Positions 1 to 8,251 of a DNA stretch of 61,052 bases are shown piece after piece. The notes beneath the pieces were generated by a model, which did not search any database, had not been told where the DNA came from, and saw nothing but the letters and a program-made list of their open reading frames with translations. Within the stretch, counting starts at the first letter, position 1. Every line of letters starts with the position of its first letter. Location: NCBI GenBank assembly GCA_030690895.1, contig JAUYFQ010000029.1, positions 1-61,052 of the forward strand. Direction: 5' to 3'. The DNA is from Sulfuricellaceae bacterium (GTDB taxonomy: Bacteria > Pseudomonadota > Gammaproteobacteria > Burkholderiales > Sulfuricellaceae). The translations under genes were made by a program, and so were the position numbers.

Positions 1-198
1 GAATCACCCTCAAAGCCCCGTGGTATCAGGATAAATTGGCAGGCGCATCCAAATCCGAGAAATCGCCGTGCAGCAAGGCGTCTCGGAGAAAAACAACACG
101 ATTTGCGAAAAGAGCCTTACTCTAACCCTTACTTTACACCCGTTCAACCTCCCGCCCAAACCTCGATTCGGCTTGTGCAGTAGGTTTATCACAGGTGC
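1..198. other. Left edge, no supported gene
   Basis: This 198-base stretch lies downstream of the oligopeptidase gene. Only short open frames are present and none has a recognisable motif, a good start or a neighbour that argues for it. No terminator hairpin with a T run is obvious. It may hold the 3' end of a gene outside the window, but nothing supports that. Confidence 0.4.
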
Positions 199-2241
199 TC
201 AGACCATCCCGTTATGGCGCAGCAGTGCGTCGATATTCGGTTCCCTGCCCCGGAATGCGACAAAGGACTCCAGCGCAGTGCGGCTGCCGCCCATGCCTAG
301 AATTTCGCTCCAGAAACGATGGCCGGTTTCTTCATTCAGCACGCCATTTTCCTCGAACAGGCTGTAGGCATCTGCAGACAGCACTTCAGCCCATTTGTAA
401 CTGTAATAGCCCGCGCCGTAGCCTCCGGCGAAGATGTGCGAAAAATTGTTGGGGAAACGGTTGTAGTCTGGCGGAATCAGCACTGCTATACGGCTGCGGA
501 TTTGTTTCAGAAGCTGCAGAGGCGTCTGTTCGCCTTCCGGGCTGAAATCGCTGTGCAAAGCCATGTCGAAGAGGGCAAATTCCAGTTGCCGCACGGTCTG
601 CATGCCACCCTGGAAATTTTTGGCTGCCAGCATCTTGTCGAACAGGGTGCGTGGCAGGACTTCCCCTGTGTCCACATGACGCGCCATATGTTTGAGGACA
701 TCCCATTCCCAGCAGAAATTCTCCATGAACTGGCTGGGCAGTTCGACGGCATCCCACTCGACGCCATTGATGCCAGAGACGCCCATCTCTTCGACCTGGG
801 TCAGCAGGTGGTGCAGTCCATGGCCGAACTCGTGAAACAGGGTGATGACTTCGTCATGGGTGAACAAGGCCGGTTTGCCGCCGACTGGGGCAGAAAAATT
901 GCAATTAAGGTAGGTGACGGGTGTCTGGATGACTTCGCCTTTCCTGCGCCGGGAAATGGTGTCGTCCATCCATGCGCCGCCACGCTTGTTTTGCCTGGCA
1001 TAGAGGTCGAGATAAAACTGGCCGATGAGTTGATTGCTCTGGTCGCGAATATCAAAAAACTTGACATCCTGATGCCAGACCGGCGCCTGGGATGCATGGA
1101 TGGACAAACCATAAATGGTTTCCACCACTTTGAACATGCCGGGCAACACCTGGTTTTCCGGGAAATACTGTTTCACTTCCTGATCGGAAAAGGCGTAGCG
1201 TTTGACGCGCAATTTTTCGCTGGCGTAGGCAATGTCCCAGGCCGCCAGCTCGTTCATGCCCAATTCATCTCGAGAAAACTGGCGAAGTTCAGACAGATCG
1301 CGCTGTGCATAGGGCTTGGCCCTATCACCGAGCTGGTTCAGAAAATCCAGCACTTGAGCAGGCGTTTCCGCCATCTTGGTCGCCAGCGATTCCTCGGCAT
1401 AATTCTTGAACCCCAGCAATTGCGCGGCTTCATGGCGCAATGTCAGGATTCGGGTAACCAGCGCAGTGTTGTCGAGTTCCGGATTGCCGAATTCCGAAGC
1501 GCGGGTGACATAGGCTCGATACAGCGTCTCGCGCAAGGCGCGGTTATCGCCATACTGCAGGACCGGCATATAGGACGGCATATTCAGGGTAAATTTCCAG
1601 CCCGGTTTGCGCTCTCCTAGTTTGCTCTCGGCCTCTGCCGCTTCGCGCGCCACTTGCACGGCGTCAAGAGGAATGCCGCTCAAATCGGCTTCCTGCTCGA
1701 CATAATGCGCATAGGCGTTGGTGGTATCGAGCAGGTTTTCCTCAAAACGGGCAGAGACGGTAGAAAGCTCTTCCTGTATGGCCTTGAAGCGGGCCTTCTT
1801 GTCTGCGGGCAAATCGGCGCCGCCAAGAACGAAATCGCGCAGCTCGTTTTCGATGATTTTCTTCTGTGCCACACCCAGTTTGTCGAAATTCGGCGAGGCC
1901 TTGATGGCCTTGAAGCGGGCGAACAGCGCTTCATTCTGAGACAGATCGGCATAGTAGGCCGTCAGGATTGGCAGATTGGCGTTATAAACTTCTCGTAGCG
2001 CCGGGCTGTTCATGACCGCATTGAGATGCGACACCTGACCCCAGGCGCGGGAAAGCCGCTCGTTGGCGTCTTCCAGCGGACTGACAAAATTATCCCAATC
2101 AGGTGCGCTGGACTCGTTCGCCAGTTTTTCCAGCAGGGCGCGGTTTTCGCTCAATAGCTGTTCAATGGCAGGCGTGACATGCGCAGCTTCGATTTCAGGA
2201 AAACGCGGCAGGCCGGAAAAATCAAGCAAAGGGTTGTTCAT
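199..2241 (-). CDS. prlC: Oligopeptidase A (M3 family zinc metallopeptidase)
   Basis: A 680-residue cytosolic zinc endopeptidase that degrades oligopeptides, including cleaved signal peptides. The length equals that of the family, and the start MNNPLLDFSGLPRF is typical of PrlC. The catalytic zinc site is the HEFGHGLHHLL motif around residue 470, with HExxH giving two histidine ligands and the glutamate base. The rest is the helical M3 fold with no signal peptide or membrane segment. It is transcribed away from the gamma carbonic anhydrase gene across a 64-base divergent gap, so the two promoters must be compact or overlap. Nothing looks damaged. Confidence 0.96.
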   Translation of the reverse strand: MNNPLLDFSGLPRFPEIEAAHVTPAIEQLLSENRALLEKLANESSAPDWDNFVSPLEDANERLSRAWGQVSHLNAVMNSPALREVYNANLPILTAYYADLSQNEALFARFKAIKASPNFDKLGVAQKKIIENELRDFVLGGADLPADKKARFKAIQEELSTVSARFEENLLDTTNAYAHYVEQEADLSGIPLDAVQVAREAAEAESKLGERKPGWKFTLNMPSYMPVLQYGDNRALRETLYRAYVTRASEFGNPELDNTALVTRILTLRHEAAQLLGFKNYAEESLATKMAETPAQVLDFLNQLGDRAKPYAQRDLSELRQFSRDELGMNELAAWDIAYASEKLRVKRYAFSDQEVKQYFPENQVLPGMFKVVETIYGLSIHASQAPVWHQDVKFFDIRDQSNQLIGQFYLDLYARQNKRGGAWMDDTISRRRKGEVIQTPVTYLNCNFSAPVGGKPALFTHDEVITLFHEFGHGLHHLLTQVEEMGVSGINGVEWDAVELPSQFMENFCWEWDVLKHMARHVDTGEVLPRTLFDKMLAAKNFQGGMQTVRQLEFALFDMALHSDFSPEGEQTPLQLLKQIRSRIAVLIPPDYNRFPNNFSHIFAGGYGAGYYSYKWAEVLSADAYSLFEENGVLNEETGHRFWSEILGMGGSRTALESFVAFRGREPNIDALLRHNGMV

Positions 2242-2305
2242 GTGTCGGGAACCCGTGAAAAGTGGCGATTTGATTATACTGTGGGTTTAACGCGAGCTTT
2301 CAAGC

Positions 2306-2833
2306 ATGAGCCACAACATTGAGACTTACCAGGGCATGGCGCCAGTTATTGCAGAAAACGCCTTCATCCACGCCAGCGCCAGTATCATCGGTGAAGTGGA
2401 AGTCGGTAAAAACGCATCTATCTGGTGCGGCGCGGTGGTTCGCGGCGATGTTAACAGCATTTATATCGGCGACGAGAGCAATATCCAGGATTTAAGCGTG
2501 CTGCACGTCAGCCACAAGTCGGCCGCCAACCCCAAAGGCGCGCCATTGGTAATCGGCGATCGGGTCACTGTCGGCCATCGCGTCATCCTGCATGGCTGCG
2601 AGATCGGCAACGAATGCCTGATCGGCATGGGCGCCATCGTGATGGATGGCGCTGTGCTTGAACCCCATGTGTTGCTGGGCGCGGGCAGTCTGGTGCCGGA
2701 GGGCAAGCGGCTCAGAGGCGGATATCTCTATCTGGGCAGCCCGGTACGCGAGATTCGCGCCCTGACGGATGACGAGTTAGCCTGGTTCAACTACTCGGCC
2801 GCGCATTACGTGCGTTTGCACCAGAGCTATTGA
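2306..2833 (+). CDS. Gamma carbonic anhydrase family protein (YrdA-like)
   Basis: A 175-residue left-handed beta-helix protein of the hexapeptide-repeat class. Isoleucine/valine-rich hexapeptide turns run from about residue 15 to 140. Histidines in the HVSHKS and VGHRVILHGC segments (about residues 70 and 90) match the trimer-interface metal ligands of the gamma carbonic anhydrase family. Many YrdA relatives have no proven carbonic anhydrase activity, so the reaction is uncertain even though the fold is clear. Its TGA stop lies six bases before the ATG of the TonB-like gene, which suggests translational coupling. Confidence 0.9.
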   Translation: MSHNIETYQGMAPVIAENAFIHASASIIGEVEVGKNASIWCGAVVRGDVNSIYIGDESNIQDLSVLHVSHKSAANPKGAPLVIGDRVTVGHRVILHGCEIGNECLIGMGAIVMDGAVLEPHVLLGAGSLVPEGKRLRGGYLYLGSPVREIRALTDDELAWFNYSAAHYVRLHQSY

Positions 2834-2838
2834 CCGGC

Positions 2839-3537
2839 ATGGCAGAAAACACGGAGACAGCGGAACGCTTTGCGCTGGTTCTGGCAGGCTCGCTGATTTT
2901 TCACTTTGCGCTGATTTTTGGCTTGCAGATTCGTATTCAGCCGCCCCAGCCTGTTTCCCGCCCGGTTCTGCAGGTTAATCTGGAGCGCAGCATTGAAGTC
3001 TTGCCCGTCGAGGCAAGCGAAGCTGTACAACCCCAGCAGGCAGAACCCGAAGTAGGTGAGCCGCCCCCATCACCACTACCTGAACCGCTTCCCCTGCCTG
3101 CGCCACTCGCCAGCGCACTCCCTGCCGAACAGGCTATGGGGCTGCCGGAAATTGCCATCCCTCTGGTCGAAGACCCGACGTTTTATCCCGCGCTGGAGGT
3201 TGACGTTCACCCTGCCGCACAACATGACATCATGCCGATCTATCCCGACAAGGCCGCCGCAGACAAGATCACAGGCAGCGTCATCTTGTCCCTGCTGCTG
3301 GATGAAAGCGGCATGGTGAAGGAAATTTCGGTTGAGGAATCCAGCCCACCCGGCCATTTCGATCAGGCCGCACTGGATGCCTTTCGTCACGCCCGCTTCA
3401 GCCCGGCACAAAAGCAGGGGAGAATCGTTAAAAGCCGGATGCGCATCAAGGTCAGTTTTGACCTGGTCGACAAACCGCCTGTCCGTAAAACCCCAGTCAT
3501 GTCAACCCCAGTCATTGACAAGCCAGAACAAAAGTGA
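2839..3537 (+). CDS. TonB family energy-transducer protein
   Basis: A 232-residue single-pass inner-membrane protein. It has a short cytoplasmic N-terminus, a hydrophobic segment at about residues 12-30, a long proline/glutamate-rich periplasmic linker (about 45-105) and a TonB C-terminal domain (about 130-215) with the family pattern ITGSVILSLLLDESGMVKE and AALDAFRHARFSPA. TonB couples proton-motive force to outer-membrane transporters. A TTG start nine bases upstream would overlap the preceding stop; the ATG at 2839 is preferred. No exbB or exbD is next to it, so partners must be elsewhere. It could also be one of the TonB-like proteins not involved in transport. Confidence 0.85.
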   Translation: MAENTETAERFALVLAGSLIFHFALIFGLQIRIQPPQPVSRPVLQVNLERSIEVLPVEASEAVQPQQAEPEVGEPPPSPLPEPLPLPAPLASALPAEQAMGLPEIAIPLVEDPTFYPALEVDVHPAAQHDIMPIYPDKAAADKITGSVILSLLLDESGMVKEISVEESSPPGHFDQAALDAFRHARFSPAQKQGRIVKSRMRIKVSFDLVDKPPVRKTPVMSTPVIDKPEQK

Positions 3538-3559
3538 GATAAACTCACCCAGCGCCGAT

Positions 3560-3588
3560 TTGACATCAGCTTGCGGGCGCTTAAAAAA
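3560..3588 (+). promoter_or_regulatory. Candidate sigma-70 promoter for metK
   Basis: A perfect -35 hexamer TTGACA (3560-3565) is followed after 16 bases by TAAAAA (3582-3587), a weak -10. Transcription would begin near 3594, just at the left arm of an alternative hairpin and about 68 bases before the metK start. Inferred from sequence only. Confidence 0.45.
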
Positions 3589-3606
3589 TACGGCTAAAGC
3601 GAGGAC

Positions 3607-3647
3607 AAAACCCCGTTTTAGCCACTGCTAAACGGGGTTTTGTTTTT
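3607..3647 (+). terminator. Strong intrinsic terminator just before metK
   Basis: A stem of about 15 base pairs (3607-3622 with 3627-3641, one bulged T, loop CACT) is followed by GTTTTTG. It ends only about 14 bases before the metK ATG and directly abuts its ribosome-binding site. It can be read as the terminator of the tonB-like transcript. Because the metK promoter candidate lies upstream of it, it can also be read as an attenuator in the metK leader. A competing hairpin (3592-3598 with 3617-3623) would break it. Confidence 0.75.
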
Positions 3648-3661
3648 GAAAGAGCATTTAT

Positions 3662-4831
3662 ATGAACGAATATCTATTCACTTCTGAATCCGTTTCAGAA
3701 GGCCATCCAGACAAGGTTGCAGACCAGATTTCCGACGGGGTGCTGGACGCCATCCTGGCCCAGGATCCCTACGCACGCGTTGCATGTGAAACCCTGGTCA
3801 ACACCGGACTGGTTGTGCTGGCAGGCGAAATCACCACCACCGCCATCGTGGATTACACCCAGATTGCACGCGACACCATCAAGCGCATCGGCTATGACGA
3901 CTCCGCAGGGGGATTTGACTACCGTAGTTGCGCAGTATTGATCGCGATGGACAAGCAGTCGCCGGATATCGCCCAGGGTGTGAACGAGGGCCAGGGGCTG
4001 GATCTGGAGCAGGGTGCGGGCGATCAGGGGCTGATGTTCGGTTTTGCCTGTAACGAAACGGCGCACTTCATGCCTGCCCCGATTTACTACGCCCACCGCC
4101 TGATGCAGCGGCAGTCCGAACTGCGCAAGGACGGCCGCCTGCCGTGGCTGCGTCCGGATGCAAAATCGCAGGTCACCTTCCGTTATGTGGATGGCAAACC
4201 GGTCAGCGTGGACGCCATCGTGCTCTCCACCCAGCATGCTCCTGAAATCGAGCACAACAAACTGGCCGAGTCTGTCATCGACGAAATCATCAAGCCGGTG
4301 TTTCCCGACCACATGTTCACCCGTGACACCAAGTATTTTATCAACCCGACAGGCCGTTTCGTGGTCGGCGGCCCGATGGGCGATACCGGCCTGACCGGAC
4401 GAAAAATCATCGTGGACACCTACGGCGGCGCGGCGCGCCATGGTGGCGGCGCTTTCTCTGGCAAGGACCCCTCCAAGGTGGACCGTTCTGCCGCCTATGC
4501 CGGCCGGTATGTCGCAAAAAACATCGTCGCTGCTGGCTTGGCAGACAGATGTGAAGTCCAGATTGCCTACGCCATCGGCATTGCCAGGCCGGTTTCCCTG
4601 ATGGTCAATACCTTCGGCACCGGAAAAATCAGCGACGAAAAAATCGTAGCGCTGGTGCGCGAACATTTCGACCTGCGTCCCAAGGGGATCGTCATGGCGC
4701 TCGATCTGTTGCGTCCGATCTATCAGAAAACGGCAGCCTATGGCCACTTTGGCCGCGATGAGCACGAATTTACGTGGGAAAATACAGATAAGGCAGATGC
4801 GCTACGCGCAGATGCAGGATTAAAGAATTAA
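3662..4831 (+). CDS. metK: S-adenosylmethionine synthetase
   Basis: A 389-residue enzyme making S-adenosylmethionine from methionine and ATP, normally a homotetramer in the cytosol. Family signatures are present: [14 protein letters not shown] near the N-terminus, the hexapeptide-type [10 protein letters not shown] near residue 120, and the phosphate-binding [17 protein letters not shown] near residue 260. Length and start [17 protein letters not shown] are standard. The gene begins the activated methyl cycle continued by ahcY and metF downstream. It is preceded by a terminator-like hairpin very close to the start codon, suggesting control of the leader. A long palindromic repeat separates it from ahcY. 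Confidence 0.98.
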   Translation: MNEYLFTSESVSEGHPDKVADQISDGVLDAILAQDPYARVACETLVNTGLVVLAGEITTTAIVDYTQIARDTIKRIGYDDSAGGFDYRSCAVLIAMDKQSPDIAQGVNEGQGLDLEQGAGDQGLMFGFACNETAHFMPAPIYYAHRLMQRQSELRKDGRLPWLRPDAKSQVTFRYVDGKPVSVDAIVLSTQHAPEIEHNKLAESVIDEIIKPVFPDHMFTRDTKYFINPTGRFVVGGPMGDTGLTGRKIIVDTYGGAARHGGGAFSGKDPSKVDRSAAYAGRYVAKNIVAAGLADRCEVQIAYAIGIARPVSLMVNTFGTGKISDEKIVALVREHFDLRPKGIVMALDLLRPIYQKTAAYGHFGRDEHEFTWENTDKADALRADAGLKN

Positions 4832-4858
4832 AAACAAATAACCTTAAAACCTCATTTC

Positions 4859-4988
4859 AACCACGAAACACACGAAATACACGAAATAAACCAATAAGCT
4901 GATAGAGTCGGCTCACTCACCTGTTCGGTGAGATGAAAAATTTTGTATCCATCTGAATTCTTTCGTGTATTTCGTGTGTTTCGTGGTT
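4859..4988. repeat. Long hairpin repeat, family 1 (CACGAAATA arms), copy 1
   Basis: Two perfectly complementary 28-base arms (4859-4886 and 4961-4988) are built from tandem CACGAAA-type units. They enclose a 74-base core that contains a small hairpin (CTCACC-TGTTC-GGTGAG, 4916-4932). It lies between metK and the ahcY riboswitch. Related copies are at 17468-17632, 27624-27824, 45012-45187 and 60696-60913. Confidence 0.85.
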
Positions 4989-5005
4989 AAACAGGTATTA
5001 CCCCC

Positions 5006-5076
5006 CTCCGAGGGGCGCTGCGACTCCTTCACTGGAGCCAGGCTCGAAGCGGGATTACCGTAACAACTGCGCCCAT
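5006..5076 (+). promoter_or_regulatory. SAH riboswitch upstream of ahcY
   Basis: The stretch contains the conserved SAH-riboswitch landmarks in order: CCGAGGGGCGCTGCGAC (5008-5024), a small hairpin, CCAGGCTCG (5038-5046), and AACTGCGCCC (5065-5074), whose GCGCCC pairs back with GGGGCGC to close the aptamer. The SAH class is known to switch on SAH-recycling genes when S-adenosylhomocysteine builds up. Its place 25 bases before the ahcY start codon fits this exactly. The ribosome-binding GGAG (5091-5094) lies just downstream, so either translational or transcriptional control is possible. Confidence 0.92.
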
Positions 5077-5100
5077 TCAGAAACTTGAATGGAGAACACA

Positions 5101-6501
5101 ATGAGTACTTTTACTGATTATCTGGTCGCGGACATGTCCCTGGCCGCCTGGGGTCGCAAGGAAATTTCCATTGCCGAGATAGCAATGCCCGGCCTGATGG
5201 CGGTGCGCGAGGAATTTGGCGCATCGAAACCGCTCAAGGGCGCGCGTATTGCCGGTTCGCTGCACATGACCATCCAGACCGCAGTGTTGATCGAAACGCT
5301 GACTGCGTTGGGCGCGGAAGTCCGCTGGGCTTCCTGCAACATCTATTCCACTCAGGATCAGGCTGCGGCTGCCATTGCTGCCGACGACATCCCCGTTTTC
5401 GCCTACAAGGGCGAGAATCTGGACGAATATTGGGATTTTACCCACCGCATTTTCGAGTGGCATGATGGCGGCATCCCCAACATGATTCTCGACGACGGCG
5501 GCGATGCAACCTTGCTGCTGCATTTGGGCACCCGCGCTGAAAAAGACCTGTCGGTGATCGCCAAGCCCGCCAATGAAGAAGAAACCGCCCTGTTCGCCGC
5601 CATCAAGAAACGCGTGGAAACTCAACCGGGCTGGTATTCCTCACGCCTGGCCGCCATTCGTGGTGTGACGGAAGAAACCACCACCGGGGTGCATCGTCTT
5701 TACCAGATGCACGCTGAGGGCCGTCTTGCTTTTCCCGCCATCAACGTCAACGATGCCGTCACCAAGTCCAAATTCGACAATCTCTATGGCTGCCGTGAAT
5801 CGCTGCTCGACGGCATCAAGCGCGCCACCGATGTAATGATCGCGGGCAAAATCTGCATCGTGCTCGGCTACGGTGACGTGGGCAAGGGCTGCGCACAAGC
5901 CTTCCGTGGCATGGGCGCCACAGTGTGGGTCACTGAAATCGATCCGATCTGCGCCCTGCAAGCCGCCATGGAAGGCTACCGCGTGGTGCGCATGGACGAC
6001 GTGGCCGACCAGGGTGACATCTTCGTCACCGCGACGGGCAACCTCAGCGTCATCAACCATGGACACATGGCCAAGATGAAGAACGAAGCCATCGTGTGCA
6101 ACATCGGCCATTTCGATTCCGAAATCGACATCGCGTCCTTGCGCAAATATGAGTGGGACAACATCAAGCCCCAGGTCGATCACATCGTCTTCCCTGATGG
6201 CAAAAAGCTCATCGTGCTGGCCGAAGGCCGTCTGGTCAATCTGGGTTGCGCCACCGGCCACCCCAGCTTCGTCATGTCCGCCTCCTTCACCAACCAGGTC
6301 ATGGCCCAGATCGACTTGTTCAACCATCCGGAAAATTACCCGGTGGGTGTATATGTATTACCCAAGCATCTGGACGAAAAAGTGGCGCGCCTGCACCTGA
6401 AGAAAATTGGCGTCAATCTGACCGAGCTATCCGATGAGCAGGCTGGATATATCGGCGTACCGAAGAATGGGCCGTACAAGCCGAATCATTATCGGTATTG
6501 A
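5101..6501 (+). CDS. ahcY: S-adenosylhomocysteine hydrolase
   Basis: A 466-residue NAD-dependent enzyme that splits S-adenosylhomocysteine into adenosine and homocysteine, removing the product that inhibits methyltransferases. The NAD-binding Rossmann motif [18 protein letters not shown] is at about residues 255-272, HFDSEID follows near 340, and the C-terminus ends PNHYRY as in the family. An in-frame ATG four codons earlier exists, but the ATG at 5101 is better spaced from GGAG at 5091. An SAH riboswitch precedes it. In many betaproteobacteria metF follows closely; here a toxin-antitoxin pair lies between. Confidence 0.97.
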   Translation: MSTFTDYLVADMSLAAWGRKEISIAEIAMPGLMAVREEFGASKPLKGARIAGSLHMTIQTAVLIETLTALGAEVRWASCNIYSTQDQAAAAIAADDIPVFAYKGENLDEYWDFTHRIFEWHDGGIPNMILDDGGDATLLLHLGTRAEKDLSVIAKPANEEETALFAAIKKRVETQPGWYSSRLAAIRGVTEETTTGVHRLYQMHAEGRLAFPAINVNDAVTKSKFDNLYGCRESLLDGIKRATDVMIAGKICIVLGYGDVGKGCAQAFRGMGATVWVTEIDPICALQAAMEGYRVVRMDDVADQGDIFVTATGNLSVINHGHMAKMKNEAIVCNIGHFDSEIDIASLRKYEWDNIKPQVDHIVFPDGKKLIVLAEGRLVNLGCATGHPSFVMSASFTNQVMAQIDLFNHPENYPVGVYVLPKHLDEKVARLHLKKIGVNLTELSDEQAGYIGVPKNGPYKPNHYRY

Positions 6502-6548
6502 TTTTTAGCCCCCCGTTTCAACAGTTGGGATGGGGTGCTAAAATAAAT

Positions 6549-6568
6549 CCATATCGCATCCAATATGG
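6549..6568. promoter_or_regulatory. Candidate operator of the toxin-antitoxin pair
   Basis: An inverted repeat CCATAT-8-ATATGG lies directly before the antitoxin start and overlaps its ribosome-binding GGAG. Ribbon-helix-helix antitoxins usually bind such short palindromes to repress their own operon. This role is an inference from position. Confidence 0.4.
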
Positions 6569-6577
6569 AGCCAAATC

Positions 6578-6820
6578 ATGGCTAATCTTTCAATCAAAAA
6601 CGTGCCCGAAGCACTGGCAGTCCAACTTAAAGCCCGTGCTGCGCGAAATCACCGCTCGCTGCAAGGGGAGTTGCTGGCCATTCTGGAAAGCATTACCCAA
6701 TCACAGCCACTGTTGACGCTGGATGAAGTCTGGCAGCAAGGCAAGCAAATCGGATTATCCACCTCATCTACATCGACCGAATGGGTCAGGGAAATGCGTG
6801 ATGGCCGACATCGTCATTGA
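6578..6820 (+). CDS. FitA-type ribbon-helix-helix antitoxin
   Basis: An 80-residue protein with the N-terminal pattern MANLSIKNVPEALAVQLKAR and HRSLQGELLAILE, typical of FitA/VapB-like ribbon-helix-helix antitoxins: a short beta strand for DNA contact, two helices, and a flexible C-terminal tail that wraps the toxin. It would neutralise the PIN-domain toxin encoded next and repress the pair. Its 3' end overlaps the toxin start by 20 bases, the usual antitoxin-first coupling. Confidence 0.85.
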   Translation: MANLSIKNVPEALAVQLKARAARNHRSLQGELLAILESITQSQPLLTLDEVWQQGKQIGLSTSSTSTEWVREMRDGRHRH

Positions 6821-7193
6821 TGCATCATCCCTGGCGGCAGTCGTATTTGAAGAGCCGGAAGGAGAGTCCGTGCTGGAGCATTGCCGTGGCTTCCGTTTGC
6901 TGGCTCCCGGCCTGGTGGATTATGAGATGGCCAATATCTGCCTGATGAAAAAACGCCGCTTCCCGGAAATGGCCGAAAAAATCTCGCAGCAATTTGAAAA
7001 CTACCGACAGCTTGACCTCAAGCGCTGCGAAGTAGAGTTGGGCGCACTGCTTGTCCTGGCTGAAAAAACGCGGCTGACAGCCTACGATGCCGCCTATCTC
7101 TGGCTCGCCATGGAAAGCGACTGCGCGCTTTCCACGCTGGACAAGGCGCTGAATGCAGCGTGGCGGAGCACCTTAACGACAAGGCAAAATTAA
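6801..7193 (+). CDS. PIN-domain toxin (VapC/FitB family)
   Basis: A 130-residue PIN-domain ribonuclease. The catalytic acidic residues are visible as Asp7 in IVIDASSLAA, Glu near residue 43 in VDYEMANI, and the Asp residues in TAYDAAYLWLA and STLDKAL near residues 95 and 112, which together bind magnesium or manganese. Proteins of this family cut tRNA or other RNA when free of antitoxin. The ATG at 6801 is chosen over an upstream in-frame start because the fold begins there and overlaps the antitoxin end. The pair sits between ahcY and metF, with metF starting right after the toxin stop. Confidence 0.86.
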   Translation: MADIVIDASSLAAVVFEEPEGESVLEHCRGFRLLAPGLVDYEMANICLMKKRRFPEMAEKISQQFENYRQLDLKRCEVELGALLVLAEKTRLTAYDAAYLWLAMESDCALSTLDKALNAAWRSTLTTRQN

Positions 7194-8024
7194 ATGTCAA
7201 AACCCATCCTGAGTTTTGAGTTCTTCCCTCCTAAAACACCGGAAGGCATGAACAAACTGCGCGCTGCACGGCAACAACTCGCGCAACTCCACCCCGAGTT
7301 TTTTTCCGTAACCTTCGGTGCAGGCGGTTCAACACGCGACCATACGCTGGAAACCGTGATCGAAATCCAGCGCGAAGGGCACAAGGCAGCACCACACCTG
7401 TCCTGCATCGGCTCGACCCGAGAAAATATCCGCGCCATTCTGAACGAGTACAAGAGCCACGGGATTCGTCATCTGGTGGCCTTGCGCGGCGACCTGCCTT
7501 CCGGTACAGCGGATGTCGGTGAATTTCGCTACGCTAATGAGCTGGTGTCCTTTATCCGCGCGGAAACGGGTGACTGGTTCAATATAGAAGTAGCGGCCTA
7601 CCCCGAATATCACCCGCAAGCCATGTCGGCACAAGCCGATCTGCTGAACTTCAAGCGCAAGACAGAAGCGGGCGCCAACGCCGCCATTACACAGTATTTT
7701 TATAATGCGGATGCCTACTTCAACTTTGTTGATGAATGTCAGCGTATGGGAATCACCATTCCCATCGTGCCAGGCATCATGCCCATTGGTAATTTCTCCC
7801 AACTGGCCCGTTTCTCGGATACCTGTGGCGCCGAAATTCCGCGCTGGCTCAGGCTGAAAATGCAGTCATATGGTGACGACACTGACTCGATTCGCGCCTT
7901 TGGCATCGATTTCGTCGCGGCCATGTGCGAGCGCTTGTTGAAAGGCGGAGCGCCTGGCCTGCATTTCTACACCCTGAATCACGCTGGCCTGGTCACGACA
8001 ATTTGGCAGCGGCTTGGTTTGTGA
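7194..8024 (+). CDS. metF: 5,10-methylenetetrahydrofolate reductase
   Basis: A 276-residue FAD-containing TIM-barrel enzyme that reduces methylenetetrahydrofolate to methyltetrahydrofolate, the methyl donor for methionine synthesis. Recognisable features are the N-terminal FEFFPPKTPEG, GAGGSTRDHT near residue 45, ALRGDLP near residue 100, and TQYFYNADAYFNFVDEC with the IPIVPGIMPI segment near residue 185. Length fits the family. It starts directly after the toxin stop codon and probably shares a transcript with it. With metK and ahcY it completes most of the activated methyl cycle here. Confidence 0.96.
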   Translation: MSKPILSFEFFPPKTPEGMNKLRAARQQLAQLHPEFFSVTFGAGGSTRDHTLETVIEIQREGHKAAPHLSCIGSTRENIRAILNEYKSHGIRHLVALRGDLPSGTADVGEFRYANELVSFIRAETGDWFNIEVAAYPEYHPQAMSAQADLLNFKRKTEAGANAAITQYFYNADAYFNFVDECQRMGITIPIVPGIMPIGNFSQLARFSDTCGAEIPRWLRLKMQSYGDDTDSIRAFGIDFVAAMCERLLKGGAPGLHFYTLNHAGLVTTIWQRLGL

Positions 8025-8251
8025 TAAAAATTCGTTATGCCCTGTTGCACAAAAACAACATGGCGGCAGGGCTTGCTGCAAAAACCTCGTTTTTTACTTG
8101 CGCGAGGATTTGATTTTTTGCAAGAATAGGGACAACTTCTCAATAGAGAGGTTGAGTGAGTCGGCTGGTTTCGACAAGAACACGTCAAGATTGCTTTACC
8201 GGGTCACAAAGCACTCTAAAAAAATTTAACTACGCAATGGAGAAATTGATT
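8025..8251 (+). other. metF-porin intergenic region with a hairpin
   Basis: No gene is seen. A nested inverted repeat (CTTG..GCAAAAA at 8072-8084 with TTTTTTGCAAG at 8114-8124, enclosing CCTCG 8085-8089 and CGAGG 8103-8107) could be an end structure for metF or part of a long porin leader. The porin start is preceded by GGAGAA at 8239-8244. Confidence 0.4.

Noticed and set aside
319-1620. Long plus-strand open frame (433 codons) opposite prlC
   Set aside because: It is the antisense shadow of the oligopeptidase coding sequence; the translation has no domain and prlC is complete.
3541-3661. Known SAM riboswitch class ahead of metK
   Set aside because: The sequence does not show SAM-I, SAM-II or SAM/SAH landmarks; only competing simple hairpins.
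3695-4765. Minus-strand frame of 356 codons over metK
   Set aside because: Shadow of metK. No motif, no ribosome site.
4859-4990. Tandem CACGAAATA units considered as a CRISPR array
   Set aside because: Units are nine bases without spacers and are mirrored as hairpin arms. No cas gene is near.
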